Below, piece after piece: positions 41,898-50,338 of a DNA stretch of 64,000 nucleotides. A program made the translations under genes and the position numbers. The stretch lies in contig JAHBVI010000023.1 in NCBI GenBank assembly GCA_019637635.1, positions 1-64,000 on the forward strand. The letters are read 5' to 3'. The DNA comes from Anaerolineae bacterium. Its GTDB lineage: Bacteria > Chloroflexota > Anaerolineae > Promineifilales > Promineifilaceae. The number at the start of each line of letters is the position of its first letter. The stretch's first letter is position 1. Below the pieces are notes generated by a model. The model saw nothing but the letters and a program-made list of their open reading frames with translations, did not search any database and was not told the origin of the DNA.

Positions 41898-43073
41898 TTA
41901 GCCGTGATGGCGTGAGGCTTCCTCGCCGGTTGTTTGTGACGCCAGGGCGCGCCAGCGGAATTTGGGTAACCAGGGGTTGGCCCGGCCTTCCACGGCGTCG
42001 GCAATCAGGTTGCCCAGGACGGGGGCGAATTTGAAGCCGTGCCCGCTGCCGCCGGCGGCCACCGTCAGGCCGGTTATGGCCGGGTGGCGGTCAATCCAGA
42101 AATGTTCGTCTAGCGTATCGCAGTAGAGGCAGCGGCGGGTGTAGACGATGGGCGCGTCGGCCAGGGCCGGGAAGGTGGCGGCCAGAAAGGCGCGGAAATT
42201 TTGCTCGTCTTGGGCCGTGACCACCCGTTCGTCGTCACGGGGATGCAGGCGTTGGCCGATGCCGTGATTGGCAATTTTGACCACCCCTTCGCCGGGGTGC
42301 AGGGGGAAGCCATACCAGCCAGAGCGGGCGATGTCGGCCGTAAACACAACAAAGTCTGGCGCGGTAAAAAGTTCTGGCTGCGCTGGTTTCAGGTGAAATA
42401 CGGGATGGCCGGTGGATTTCATCGCCGGGGCCAGTTCTGGCAGCAGCAGGTGGGTCCAGGTACCGGCGGCGACAACCACGTGGCCGGCGGTAAAGGTGTG
42501 CCCTTCCTCGGTGCGCACGGCCGTGACCCTTCCCCCTTCACGCACAATCTCGTTAACCGTCTGCCCGGTGAGCACATCCGCCCCCAACCTTTGCGCCTCG
42601 GCCAGCAGGGCGCTGATCACACGGCCGCTTTCTGCATAGCCACCCTGCGCATGGTAAAAGCCGTCTACAAATGCGCCCGGTTTCCAGGCCGGAAAACGGC
42701 GGCTGATCTCATCAACGTTCAGCCGCTCCGGGTGGTGGCCGCGCTTCAGGAGCATCTGGTAACTTTCGTATTCAAAACCGCCGGGCGCCATTAGCTCTTG
42801 TGTGAACATGGTCACGCCAATCTCGTGGAAAAATGGGCCGAGCGATTCATTCCACTGCCGCCAGCCTACCAACGATTCTTCCACCATGGCCATGTACTGT
42901 TCGTCTGGGCCGTACTCCATGCGGATCACTTTGCTGATGTCGGTGGAGGCGGCCAGGGGGTGGGGCAGGGGGCCGGGGTCCAGCACGGCCGTGCGCCAGC
43001 CGCGTTGTTGCAGGGTCACGGCCGTCGCCATGCCAAAGATGCCACCGCCGATGATGAGGATGTCGTAACTCAT
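41898..43073 (-). CDS. FAD-dependent amine oxidase, monomeric sarcosine oxidase/N-methyltryptophan oxidase-like
   Basis: A 391-residue flavoprotein of the DAO family. FAD motif IIGGGIFGMATAVTLQQRG at residues ~6-24; RRCLYCDTLDEHFWIDRHP near residue 320 matches the covalent-flavin cysteine region of monomeric sarcosine oxidases (C-x-Y); GGSGHGFKFAPVLG near 350 completes the FAD site. It should oxidise an N-methyl or cyclic amino acid with oxygen, yielding H2O2 and aldehyde. The natural substrate is not clear from the context. The stop comes 70 bases before the lipoprotein gene. Confidence 0.88.
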   Translation of the reverse strand: MSYDILIIGGGIFGMATAVTLQQRGWRTAVLDPGPLPHPLAASTDISKVIRMEYGPDEQYMAMVEESLVGWRQWNESLGPFFHEIGVTMFTQELMAPGGFEYESYQMLLKRGHHPERLNVDEISRRFPAWKPGAFVDGFYHAQGGYAESGRVISALLAEAQRLGADVLTGQTVNEIVREGGRVTAVRTEEGHTFTAGHVVVAAGTWTHLLLPELAPAMKSTGHPVFHLKPAQPELFTAPDFVVFTADIARSGWYGFPLHPGEGVVKIANHGIGQRLHPRDDERVVTAQDEQNFRAFLAATFPALADAPIVYTRRCLYCDTLDEHFWIDRHPAITGLTVAAGGSGHGFKFAPVLGNLIADAVEGRANPWLPKFRWRALASQTTGEEASRHHG

Positions 43074-43165
43074 GTGATCTCCTTTAGCGTGAGGGGGTGA
43101 ACGGGTGTCATGGTAGGTATTTTATCCTGGTTACGGCCGTTGTTCACGTATATCATTGGTTGAAA

Positions 43166-43222
43166 CCGGACTTCGGCTTACAAATGACGAGTGACGAGTG
43201 ACAAGTGACGAGTGACAAATGA
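43166..43222. repeat. STRR-like repeat (GTGACGA)
   Basis: Same seven-base family and orientation as 37884-37940, again ending in the start codon of the next gene (CAAATGACC). Confidence 0.8.
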
Positions 43223-43827
43223 CCAACAGGATAAAAGCGATCATATTCGACTTTGGCGGGGTGATTTTACGGACGCAGGATTGGTCGGGCCGGCGGCGTT
43301 GGGAGAAGCGCTTGGGGCTGCCCGAACATGGCGCGGAACAGTTGGTGTTTAACAGCGAAATGGGGCGGCAGGCGCAGCACGGCCGTATTACCACCAACGA
43401 ACTCTGGCAGTGGGTGGGGCAAACGTGTGGTCTCTCAGCAGCCGACCTGGCGCAGTTCCGGGCTGACTTTTGGGCCGGGGATGTGCTGGATGGGGAGATG
43501 GTGGCGATGATACGGGGATTACGGCCGTCCTACCAGACCGCCCTCATCAGCAACGCCTTCAACGATTTGCGCGACGTGCTGACCAACCAGTTCGCCATCG
43601 CCGACGCCTTTGACGTCATCGTCATCTCCGCCGAAGAAGGCATCATGAAACCAGACCCGCGCCTGTACCAGATCGCCCTGGAACGGCTTGGCTGCCGCCC
43701 GGAAGAGGCGATTTTTATTGACGATTTTGCCTACAACATCGCCGGGGCACAGGCTGTTGGCCTGCACGCCATTCACTTTAAGCCGGGGGTTGATTTGGGA
43801 ATGGAGATTGAGAGATTTAGAGATTGA
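43219..43827 (+). CDS. HAD-superfamily hydrolase (HAD-IA type)
   Basis: A 202-residue haloacid-dehalogenase-like phosphatase. Motif I FDFGGV (nucleophile Asp ~11), motif II LISNAF, motif III lysine in EEGIMKPDPRLY, and motif IV IFIDDFAYN. This subtype (with G instead of the second Asp in motif I) resembles YihX-like sugar-phosphate phosphatases, but other functions are possible. The ATG is provided by the upstream tandem repeat. The last residues (GMEIERFRD) and TAG stop are coded by GAGATT units of the following repeat. Confidence 0.87.
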   Translation: MTNRIKAIIFDFGGVILRTQDWSGRRRWEKRLGLPEHGAEQLVFNSEMGRQAQHGRITTNELWQWVGQTCGLSAADLAQFRADFWAGDVLDGEMVAMIRGLRPSYQTALISNAFNDLRDVLTNQFAIADAFDVIVISAEEGIMKPDPRLYQIALERLGCRPEEAIFIDDFAYNIAGAQAVGLHAIHFKPGVDLGMEIERFRD

Positions 43828-43884
43828 GAGATTGAGAGATTGAGAGATTATGAATCTCCCAATCTCCCAATCTCCCAATCTCAT
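43800..43884. repeat. STRR-like repeat (GAGATT / AATCTCCC)
   Basis: Seven direct GAGATTGA/GAGAGATT units and four inverted CCCAATCT units, starting inside the HAD gene's last codons and running to the stop of the convergent transpeptidase. Confidence 0.82.
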
Positions 43885-44964
43885 CTAGTTGTGAACGTTG
43901 ACCAGCGTACCGACGGACGCCCAGTAATAAATCCATTCGGCGTCGCTGGTTTTCAGGTTGACACAGCCGTGGCTCATGGGTGTGCCAAAATTGCTGTGCC
44001 AGAAGGTGCCATGTAAGGCGTAATCACGGTAAAAGTACATGACGTAGGGCACATTTTCCAGGTAATAGTCGTAGCCGAGCAAACGGCCGTCCATCGTCTG
44101 GCTTTGATAGGTAAGCCAGATGCGGAATTGCCCGGTGACGGTGGGATGCTGCGCGGTGCCGGAAGAGATGAGCGTCTGGAAAACCAGCTCATTGCCCACA
44201 TAGGCACGCAGCGTTTGGGTGGACAGGTCTACGTCTATCCACTTTTCGTCGGCGGCCACGCCAAACGGCCGTGTCAGATACGCATTACCCGATTCACTGA
44301 CGAAGGTGGGCGCCCAGGTGGGCGTTGGTGTGGGGGTGGGCGTGGGCGTGGGCGTTACCGTCCAGGTGGCGCGGGGCTGGCTGCCCCTATCGGCGGCAAT
44401 CTGTTTGGCGGGCACAAAGGGGGTAGGCGTTTCCGTAGGCGGGGTGAGTACGCTGTTGACCGCCAGAGGAACTGGTACCATTTCTTCCGGTAACGCGGCG
44501 GCGCTTTGCCGTTGCACTGGCGCGGGGTCGGGCACGGCCGTAACCGACCGCGCCTGCCACATCACCAGACTCGCCACGCCCATGAATGCCAGCAAAATCA
44601 CCAGGAGAAGCGCGCCCCATAGGATGGGCACTCCCCGGCGTTGGCGACGACTCTTACCTGCGATGGGTGTGGGCGCAGTTGCGGCTGCTTTGGCCAGGCG
44701 TTCCTCGGCCCATACCCGTGCTTCTCTTACACGTGGCTCATCGGGGCGCAGCCGTTCGGCACGCTGCACGTAGTCCAGGCTGGCCTGTGGTGTGGGCGCT
44801 ACCCCCGCCAGCCAGAGCCACACCCGGTAATCATGGGGGTCTATGCTGGCGGCTTCATGCAGCAAATGGCGCGCCTGGGTGCGGTCGCCGGCCTTGAGCG
44901 CCTGGCGGGCCTGGTGAATCAATTCCGCCGCCGAAAATGACGAGGAGGGAATGGCGCTGCTCAC
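43885..44964 (-). CDS. L,D-transpeptidase (YkuD) with TPR-like N-terminus
   Basis: About 359 residues. An N-terminal TPR-like region (IHQARQALKAGDRTQARHLLHEA), one membrane helix (GVPILWGALLLVILLAFMGV), a Thr/Pro stalk (TPTPTPTPTPTPTW) and a C-terminal YkuD domain with HGTFWHSNFGTPMSHGCVNL, carrying the catalytic Cys. YkuD enzymes make 3-3 cross-links in peptidoglycan or attach proteins; it acts outside the membrane. GTG 44964 overlaps the upstream amidase stop by 4 bases (GTGA) and has GGGGG upstream; ATG 44991 would add 9 residues with no site and a 31-base overlap. The pairing suggests a cell-wall remodelling operon. Confidence 0.88.
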   Translation of the reverse strand: MSSAIPSSSFSAAELIHQARQALKAGDRTQARHLLHEAASIDPHDYRVWLWLAGVAPTPQASLDYVQRAERLRPDEPRVREARVWAEERLAKAAATAPTPIAGKSRRQRRGVPILWGALLLVILLAFMGVASLVMWQARSVTAVPDPAPVQRQSAAALPEEMVPVPLAVNSVLTPPTETPTPFVPAKQIAADRGSQPRATWTVTPTPTPTPTPTPTWAPTFVSESGNAYLTRPFGVAADEKWIDVDLSTQTLRAYVGNELVFQTLISSGTAQHPTVTGQFRIWLTYQSQTMDGRLLGYDYYLENVPYVMYFYRDYALHGTFWHSNFGTPMSHGCVNLKTSDAEWIYYWASVGTLVNVHN

Positions 44965-45740
44965 CGCACCCCCAATTGGGCCAGATAACATTGAATGCCG
45001 TTAGCGACGCCAGCCGCCGGCTCGTGGGGGCGATTGGTCAGAATGTCCCGGTCTAAATTCATAAAACCCACTTCGATAATGATAGCAGGCACCCCCAGCG
45101 GGATTTCGCGGAAGACGTGGTAGTCGGTCATATGCTCAGTGATGGTGTGCGGGTGATAAGGGAGGTTGGTGGCACGGCCGTACTCCTGTTCCACGCACGC
45201 TTCCAAAGCCGAAGAGTTGGTGTAGGCCGAACTGGCGATCTTAAAGCCGGTCAGTTGATCGTGATAATAGACACAAGAGTCGGCGTGGATAGAGACGACG
45301 GCCGTCGCCCCGTAACGTGGCAAACGCGGGTCAAACTCGTCTAAAATATCCACCGGAATTCCATCCGCCTGCAACTGCGCGGCTACCAGGTTGGCGATGT
45401 TCTCGTTTATTTGCGCTTCTGTCAGACCATCCGCGCAGACCGCGCCGGGATCAAACCCCTTGTGCCCGGCAATCAGGCCAATGCGTAAGGGGCCAGGGCT
45501 TTGCGCCAGCCTTTGCACTACCGGCTGCTCCGGCACTGCTTTGTAAATGGGGGCGGCCAGACGGCCCTGCGTGGTAGCGGCGATAATCTCGGCGGTGGCC
45601 TCTTCCGGGCTGAAATACCAATACACCAGCAGCATCCCTGCCAGTGACGTCACCAAAAAGACCACAATGCGGATATTTGCCAACAGCAGGTGCAGCCAGG
45701 AAGAATCGGATTGCCAGGAGTTTTCTTGGTTCGTCTGCAT
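44961..45740 (-). CDS. N-acetylmuramoyl-L-alanine amidase (Amidase_3)
   Basis: A 259-residue protein: membrane anchor at residues ~23-45 (IVVFLVTSLAGMLLVYWYF), then an Amidase_3 zinc hydrolase. Zinc ligands are in GHKGFDPG (His), a Glu in the DGLTEAQINENIA region, SIHADS (His), and the catalytic Glu in IEVGFMN. It cleaves the bond between muramic acid and the peptide stem, outside the membrane. First gene of the pair with the L,D-transpeptidase. ATG 45740 chosen; the upstream extension lacks homology and runs through a hairpin. Confidence 0.88.
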   Translation of the reverse strand: MQTNQENSWQSDSSWLHLLLANIRIVVFLVTSLAGMLLVYWYFSPEEATAEIIAATTQGRLAAPIYKAVPEQPVVQRLAQSPGPLRIGLIAGHKGFDPGAVCADGLTEAQINENIANLVAAQLQADGIPVDILDEFDPRLPRYGATAVVSIHADSCVYYHDQLTGFKIASSAYTNSSALEACVEQEYGRATNLPYHPHTITEHMTDYHVFREIPLGVPAIIIEVGFMNLDRDILTNRPHEPAAGVANGIQCYLAQLGVR

Positions 45741-45780
45741 TATGTTGACTATTTTACACGAAAGTGTGGTAAATGTCAGC

Positions 45781-45844
45781 AGTGCCAGGCAAGGGGCAGA
45801 ACCATTTTGATTGACCAATGTGGTACTGCCCCTTGCCTGGCACT
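45781..45844. repeat. Perfect 18 bp hairpin, GTGCCAGGCAAGGGGC family, copy 1
   Basis: AGTGCCAGGCAAGGGGCA and its complement, 28-base spacer, in the divergent gap between amidase and nicotinamidase genes. Second copy at 47966-48029. Confidence 0.85.
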
Positions 45845-45858
45845 TTCCAAAGTTACCC

Positions 45859-45887
45859 TTGACAAAGTGTCATAATTACACTATACT
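45859..45887 (+). promoter_or_regulatory. Sigma-A-type promoter of the nicotinamidase gene
   Basis: -35 TTGACA (45859-45864), 17-base spacer, -10 TATACT (45882-45887): one base short of consensus. The spacer contains an operator-like repeat (next entries). Confidence 0.82.
45866..45882. promoter_or_regulatory. Operator-like inverted repeat, copy 1
   Basis: AGTGTCATAATTACACT: GTGT-N7-ACAC, filling the space between -35 and -10, where a bound repressor would exclude polymerase. Confidence 0.65.
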
Positions 45888-45903
45888 GCCCGTGATGTAA
45901 TTT

Positions 45904-45919
45904 AGTGTAAAAATGACAC
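45904..45919. promoter_or_regulatory. Operator-like inverted repeat, copy 2
   Basis: AGTGTAAAAATGACAC is copy 1 in reverse orientation (the complement reads GTGTCATTTTTACACT). It lies just past the expected transcription start and before the AGGAG ribosome site. Arrangement resembles a twin-site repressor of NAD-metabolism genes (NrtR/NiaR-like); the regulator is not in this window. Confidence 0.6.
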
Positions 45920-45937
45920 GAAAGGAGATTGATTGAT

Positions 45938-46870
45938 ATGACAACCCAATTCCCAACCTTTTATCAGCCGCAGCGCATCGGCACGCTCTATTACCCAGAC
46001 TACGCGGCTATTGCTGCTGAAGCGGCCACAGCAAACCTGGCCCCGGCAACGGAAGACAAACAAAACATCCATCTGGTCATCATTGATATGCAGGTGGACT
46101 TTTGCCACCCGGATGGCAGTTTGTTTGTGCCCGGCTCGGTGGGGGATATTCAACGCACGATTGAATTTATCTACCACAATGCGGCTCGCATCACTAACAT
46201 CACCTGCTCGCTCGATTCTCACCTGCCGCATCAGATTTTCCATCCGGCGTGGTGGGCCGATGAAAGCGGCAATCATCCCGCGCCTTTTACCCTCATCACC
46301 TATGCCGACATTAAAGCCGGCAAATGGCGGCCGCTGGTGGCCCCGGTGCAATCAACGAACTACGTCAAGCAACTAGAGGAACAGGCCAAAAAGACGCTGA
46401 CCATCTGGCCCTACCACGTGATGATTGGCAGCATGGGCAACGCCCTGGACCCGGAACTGTTTTCAGCCATTTTGTGGCACAGCCTGGCGCGCAAAACGCA
46501 GCCTACCTGGCTGACCAAAGGCACGATTCCGCTGACAGAGCATTACTCCATCATCCAGCCGGAAGTGCCGGTGCCTAATCATCCCATGGGTGGCAAAAAC
46601 AAGGCGTTCCTGGATACATTGGCGGAGGCGGATGTGGTGGTCATTGCCGGGGAAGCGGAAAGCCACTGTGTGCTGGAAACGGTGGAAGATCTGGTGGAAG
46701 ATTTCGCCACCCGCCCGGACGCCCTGCAAAAGATTTATTTCTTGCGTGACTGTACCTCGCCGGTTGTACATCCCGATGTGGATTTTCACGGCATCGCCCT
46801 GGCCCGCTTTGCCGAATTTGAAAGGCAGGGTGTGAATTTTATCAATAGCACGGATACGTTGCCGTTTTAG
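45938..46870 (+). CDS. Nicotinamidase/isochorismatase-family hydrolase
   Basis: A 310-residue cysteine hydrolase. The Asp-Lys-Cys triad is visible: IIDMQVDF (Asp), WLTKGT (Lys) and EAESHCVLETVEDL (Cys). The DxHxxxH-like metal site SLDSHLPHQIFHPAWW fits a nicotinamidase, which converts nicotinamide to nicotinate, feeding NAD salvage. It is longer than the usual ~210-residue PncA, with an N-terminal extension and a central insert. ATG 45938 has GGAGA nine bases upstream. The promoter and twin operator are clear. Downstream is a VWA protein, possibly in the same transcript. Confidence 0.83.
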   Translation: MTTQFPTFYQPQRIGTLYYPDYAAIAAEAATANLAPATEDKQNIHLVIIDMQVDFCHPDGSLFVPGSVGDIQRTIEFIYHNAARITNITCSLDSHLPHQIFHPAWWADESGNHPAPFTLITYADIKAGKWRPLVAPVQSTNYVKQLEEQAKKTLTIWPYHVMIGSMGNALDPELFSAILWHSLARKTQPTWLTKGTIPLTEHYSIIQPEVPVPNHPMGGKNKAFLDTLAEADVVVIAGEAESHCVLETVEDLVEDFATRPDALQKIYFLRDCTSPVVHPDVDFHGIALARFAEFERQGVNFINSTDTLPF

Positions 46871-46938
46871 AGGCTGGAGATCAGAGACTGGAGATTAGAG
46901 ATCGCCCCGATCTCCAATCTCTAATCTCCAATCTCTTT
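46868..46938. repeat. STRR-like repeat (GGAGATT / AATCTCC)
   Basis: Starts at the nicotinamidase TAG (TTTTAGAGGCTGGAGAT) and ends just before the VWA ribosome site; direct units then inverted ones. Confidence 0.76.
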
Positions 46939-46951
46939 CTGGAGAATGACG

Positions 46952-47743
46952 ATGATAACCAACAACGGATTAGGCAACCTGGATGACTTGTTTCAATCGG
47001 CGCAGGATGATGGACTGACGGCCGATACCCTGGATTTAGTCATTGCTAATTTGAATGGGGCAGCGGTGGCTACGGCCGTACACACCCCCCTGGATCAACT
47101 GGCGACCAACGACGTTACCCTGGCTATGAACATCCTGGACATGAGCGGCTCTATGGCCCCCCATGCCCAAGACCTCATTCGCGCCTACAACGATGATTAC
47201 CTGGCTGCCATGGCCGGGTCGCCAGTGAGCGACGACATTTTGGTCAGCACCCTGGTTTTTGAAGATCGGGTAAAAACGCTGCACGGTTATATCCCTCTGG
47301 CCGATACACCACGCCTGACGCCCAAAGAGTACAACCCCGGCGGCAGCACTGCTCTTTACGACGCCGTGGCGGCCGGGCTGACCAACCTGGTGTTATATGC
47401 CCAACAACTGCGTGGCAGCGGCGTCATGGTGCGCGGCGTGGTCATCGTCTACACCGATGGTGAAGACAACGCTTCCAAACAGCGCGCCAAAGATATTCAA
47501 CGTGCCGCCGCCGACCTGCTGCGGCAGGAAGTGTATACCCTGGCGCTGGTTGGTTTTGGCCTGCAAAAACCCATTGGTTTTAGCGGCATGTTCAGCCAAA
47601 GCCCCACCCAACAACTGGCGGCGACCATCGGCTTCCCCATTGGCCTGGATGCCGGCCTCGACCCCACCGGCCTGCGTCGCATCTTTCACATGGCCTCCAT
47701 GTCTACCATTCAGGTGAGCCAGATGGGGGTGTTTGGTAATTGA
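46952..47743 (+). CDS. von Willebrand factor A domain protein
   Basis: A 263-residue soluble protein with a VWA fold. The metal-ion-dependent adhesion site is intact: NILDMSGSM (DxSxS), the Thr in GGSTALYDAV, and VIVYTDGED. No signal peptide or membrane segment, so it is probably cytoplasmic and acts in a protein complex; VWA partners are often MoxR ATPases, but none is here. ATG 46952 is seven bases from GGAG; ATG 46946 is only two. It may share the twin-operator promoter with the nicotinamidase gene. The end (GVFGN) and stop come from a GGTAATTG repeat. Confidence 0.85.
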   Translation: MITNNGLGNLDDLFQSAQDDGLTADTLDLVIANLNGAAVATAVHTPLDQLATNDVTLAMNILDMSGSMAPHAQDLIRAYNDDYLAAMAGSPVSDDILVSTLVFEDRVKTLHGYIPLADTPRLTPKEYNPGGSTALYDAVAAGLTNLVLYAQQLRGSGVMVRGVVIVYTDGEDNASKQRAKDIQRAAADLLRQEVYTLALVGFGLQKPIGFSGMFSQSPTQQLAATIGFPIGLDAGLDPTGLRRIFHMASMSTIQVSQMGVFGN

Positions 47744-47784
47744 GTAATTGGGTAATTGGGTAATTACTCAATTACTCAATTACA
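47736..47784. repeat. STRR-like repeat (GGTAATTG / CAATTACT)
   Basis: Three direct and three inverted units. The first unit carries the VWA TGA stop; the block ends ~15 bases before the small membrane gene. Confidence 0.78.
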
Positions 47785-47801
47785 TAACCACAAGGTGTAC
47801 C

Positions 47802-47915
47802 ATGCTAATTTCGCTTACTGCTCTGATTACCATTACCGCCATCGCCTTCATGTTGGGGATGATTGTGGCCTTTATGCTGATGGTGAACGCCATTTCGCGG
47901 ATGAAGGGTAAATAA
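47802..47915 (+). CDS. 37-residue single-helix membrane protein
   Basis: A very short but well-formed gene: ATG, one membrane helix (LITITAIAFMLGMIVAFMLMV) and a basic tail (ISRMKGK), TAA. AAGGTG is 6 bases before the ATG. Basic residues at the C-terminus predict an N-out or tail-in orientation. The family is unknown to me; such single-helix proteins often tune transporters, proteases or envelope complexes. It follows the VWA gene by 58 bases on the same strand. The codon usage is plausible and the helix is uninterrupted, so I consider it real, but its length allows chance. Confidence 0.6.
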   Translation: MLISLTALITITAIAFMLGMIVAFMLMVNAISRMKGK

Positions 47916-47948
47916 AAAGAGGGACGGCCGTGTCACGGCCGTCCCTCT
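47914..47948 (-). terminator. Terminator of clpP built from two ACGGCCGT motifs
   Basis: 15-pair perfect stem AGAGGGACGGCCGTG / CACGGCCGTCCCTCT with one loop base; on the minus strand it is followed by TTTTT. It stands ~80 bases after the clpP stop. For plus-strand transcripts the tail is not T-rich. Both arms consist of the window's abundant octamer palindrome. Confidence 0.72.
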
Positions 47949-47965
47949 CTCGTGATCTACCAGGC

Positions 47966-48029
47966 AGTGCCAGGCAAGGGGCAAAACCGCCCTGGCTGGC
48001 TGGAGCCGGATTGCCCCTTGCCTGGCACT
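47966..48029. repeat. Perfect 19 bp hairpin, GTGCCAGGCAAGGGGC family, copy 2
   Basis: AGTGCCAGGCAAGGGGCAA and its complement, 26-base spacer, overlapping the last codon of clpP by two bases. Near-identical arms to 45781-45844, but the spacers differ. Confidence 0.85.
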
Positions 48030-48651
48030 ACTCCAATTCACCCACCGATTGAATAATCTTGCCCACCAGCCCATACTCCTGGGCTTCTTTAGCCGACATC
48101 CAGAAGTTACGGTCGGTGTCTTTTTCCACCTTTGCCAGCGGTTGGCCGGTCTGGTCGGCAAAAATCTGGTTCAGGCGGCGGCGCATCTTGATGATTTCCG
48201 TGGCTTCAATAGCGATATCAGACGCCTGCCCCATGGCCCCACCGGCCGGCTGGTGCAGCAAAAAGCGGGTGTTGGGCAGGCTGTAACGGTTTTCCTTGTC
48301 GGCCGCCGCATAAATCAGCGCCCCCGCGCTGGCTACCCAGCCCGTGCCAATCACTTTGACCTTTGGTTTGATAAACCGGATCATGTCAAAGATGGTGTCA
48401 CCCGATTCCACATGCCCGCCAGGAGAGTTGATGAAAACCTTAATCGGCTCGTCAGAGTCGGCTGCCAGCAACAGAAGCTGCTGCGTCACATCCTGCGCCT
48501 TTTTCATATTGATCTCGCCAAAAATGGTGATCGTGCGGGTTTTCATCAGCCGGTCAAACGGGCTGCCCGGTTTCTCCGGCTGATCGTTGTTTTCTTCTGG
48601 CTTTTCCACAGGTTCCTGGGGTTCGTCGTCGTCTTCGTCAAATCTGTACAT
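48028..48651 (-). CDS. clpP: ClpP-type serine protease with acidic N-terminal extension
   Basis: A 207-residue proteolytic subunit. The catalytic triad is Ser ~109 ([10 protein letters not shown]), His ~133 ([10 protein letters not shown]) and Asp ~178 (EKDTDRNF); [12 protein letters not shown] forms the oxyanion strand. ClpP forms a tetradecameric barrel with Clp ATPases and degrades proteins in the cytoplasm. The first ~30 residues ([20 protein letters not shown]) are highly acidic and disordered, where canonical ClpP has a short axial loop, and the usual GQAASM is replaced by GWVASAG; it may be a divergent paralogue. AAGGAA precedes the ATG at 48651 by 7 bases. Confidence 0.9.
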   Translation of the reverse strand: MYRFDEDDDEPQEPVEKPEENNDQPEKPGSPFDRLMKTRTITIFGEINMKKAQDVTQQLLLLAADSDEPIKVFINSPGGHVESGDTIFDMIRFIKPKVKVIGTGWVASAGALIYAAADKENRYSLPNTRFLLHQPAGGAMGQASDIAIEATEIIKMRRRLNQIFADQTGQPLAKVEKDTDRNFWMSAKEAQEYGLVGKIIQSVGELE

Positions 48652-48720
48652 ACTGGTTTCCTTTTTAGGCTGATAGATGAGCCGGTAGTGTAGCCGGGTT
48701 GGGTTAGATTCGTGTTAGCA

Positions 48721-48751
48721 GACCTGACAGGTTTCTGAAACCTGTCAGGTC
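48721..48751. repeat. Perfect 14 bp hairpin (GACCTGACAGGTTT)
   Basis: Arms GACCTGACAGGTTT / AAACCTGTCAGGTC around CTG, two bases past the enolase stop. Hairpins with this sequence are dispersed in many phyla (general knowledge). It may act as a terminator, though a T-run is absent. Confidence 0.78.
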
Positions 48752-48752
48752 T

Positions 48753-50075
<1,323 letters not shown>

Positions 50076-50177
50076 TTACGACATCAACCGCAACTATACA
50101 GAACCCACCCCTACCCGGCAACCAAAATAGCTGACAAAAGGCACATATTTTCCCCGACAAAACACACCAAACGAGGC

Positions 50178-50281
50178 CAGATGTCCGAAGCCCGAATTCC
50201 GAAGTCCGAAGTCGGACATCGAGCTTCGAACTTCGGGTTACAGCTTACCGATTACGGCTTACCGAGTTACGGCTTACCGGT
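50178..50281. repeat. STRR-like repeat (GTCCGAA / GCTTACCG)
   Basis: GTCCGAAG/CCCGAATT units, an inverted CTTCGAACTTCGGG segment, then ACCGATTACGGCTT units. Confidence 0.75.
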
Positions 50282-50338
50282 ACCACGTACCCTTGTCCTC
50301 TTGCCAGACACGCCCCTCGTGGTTATAACTTTCCCTGT

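Noticed and set aside
43800..43884. CRISPR-like look of regularly repeated short units
   Set aside because: Units are 7-10 bases with no unique spacers and no cas genes nearby; they are simple tandem repeats.
44300..44360. GGGCGTGGGCGTGGGC-type repeat as an STRR member
   Set aside because: It encodes the Thr-Pro stalk of the L,D-transpeptidase, a common protein-level repeat.
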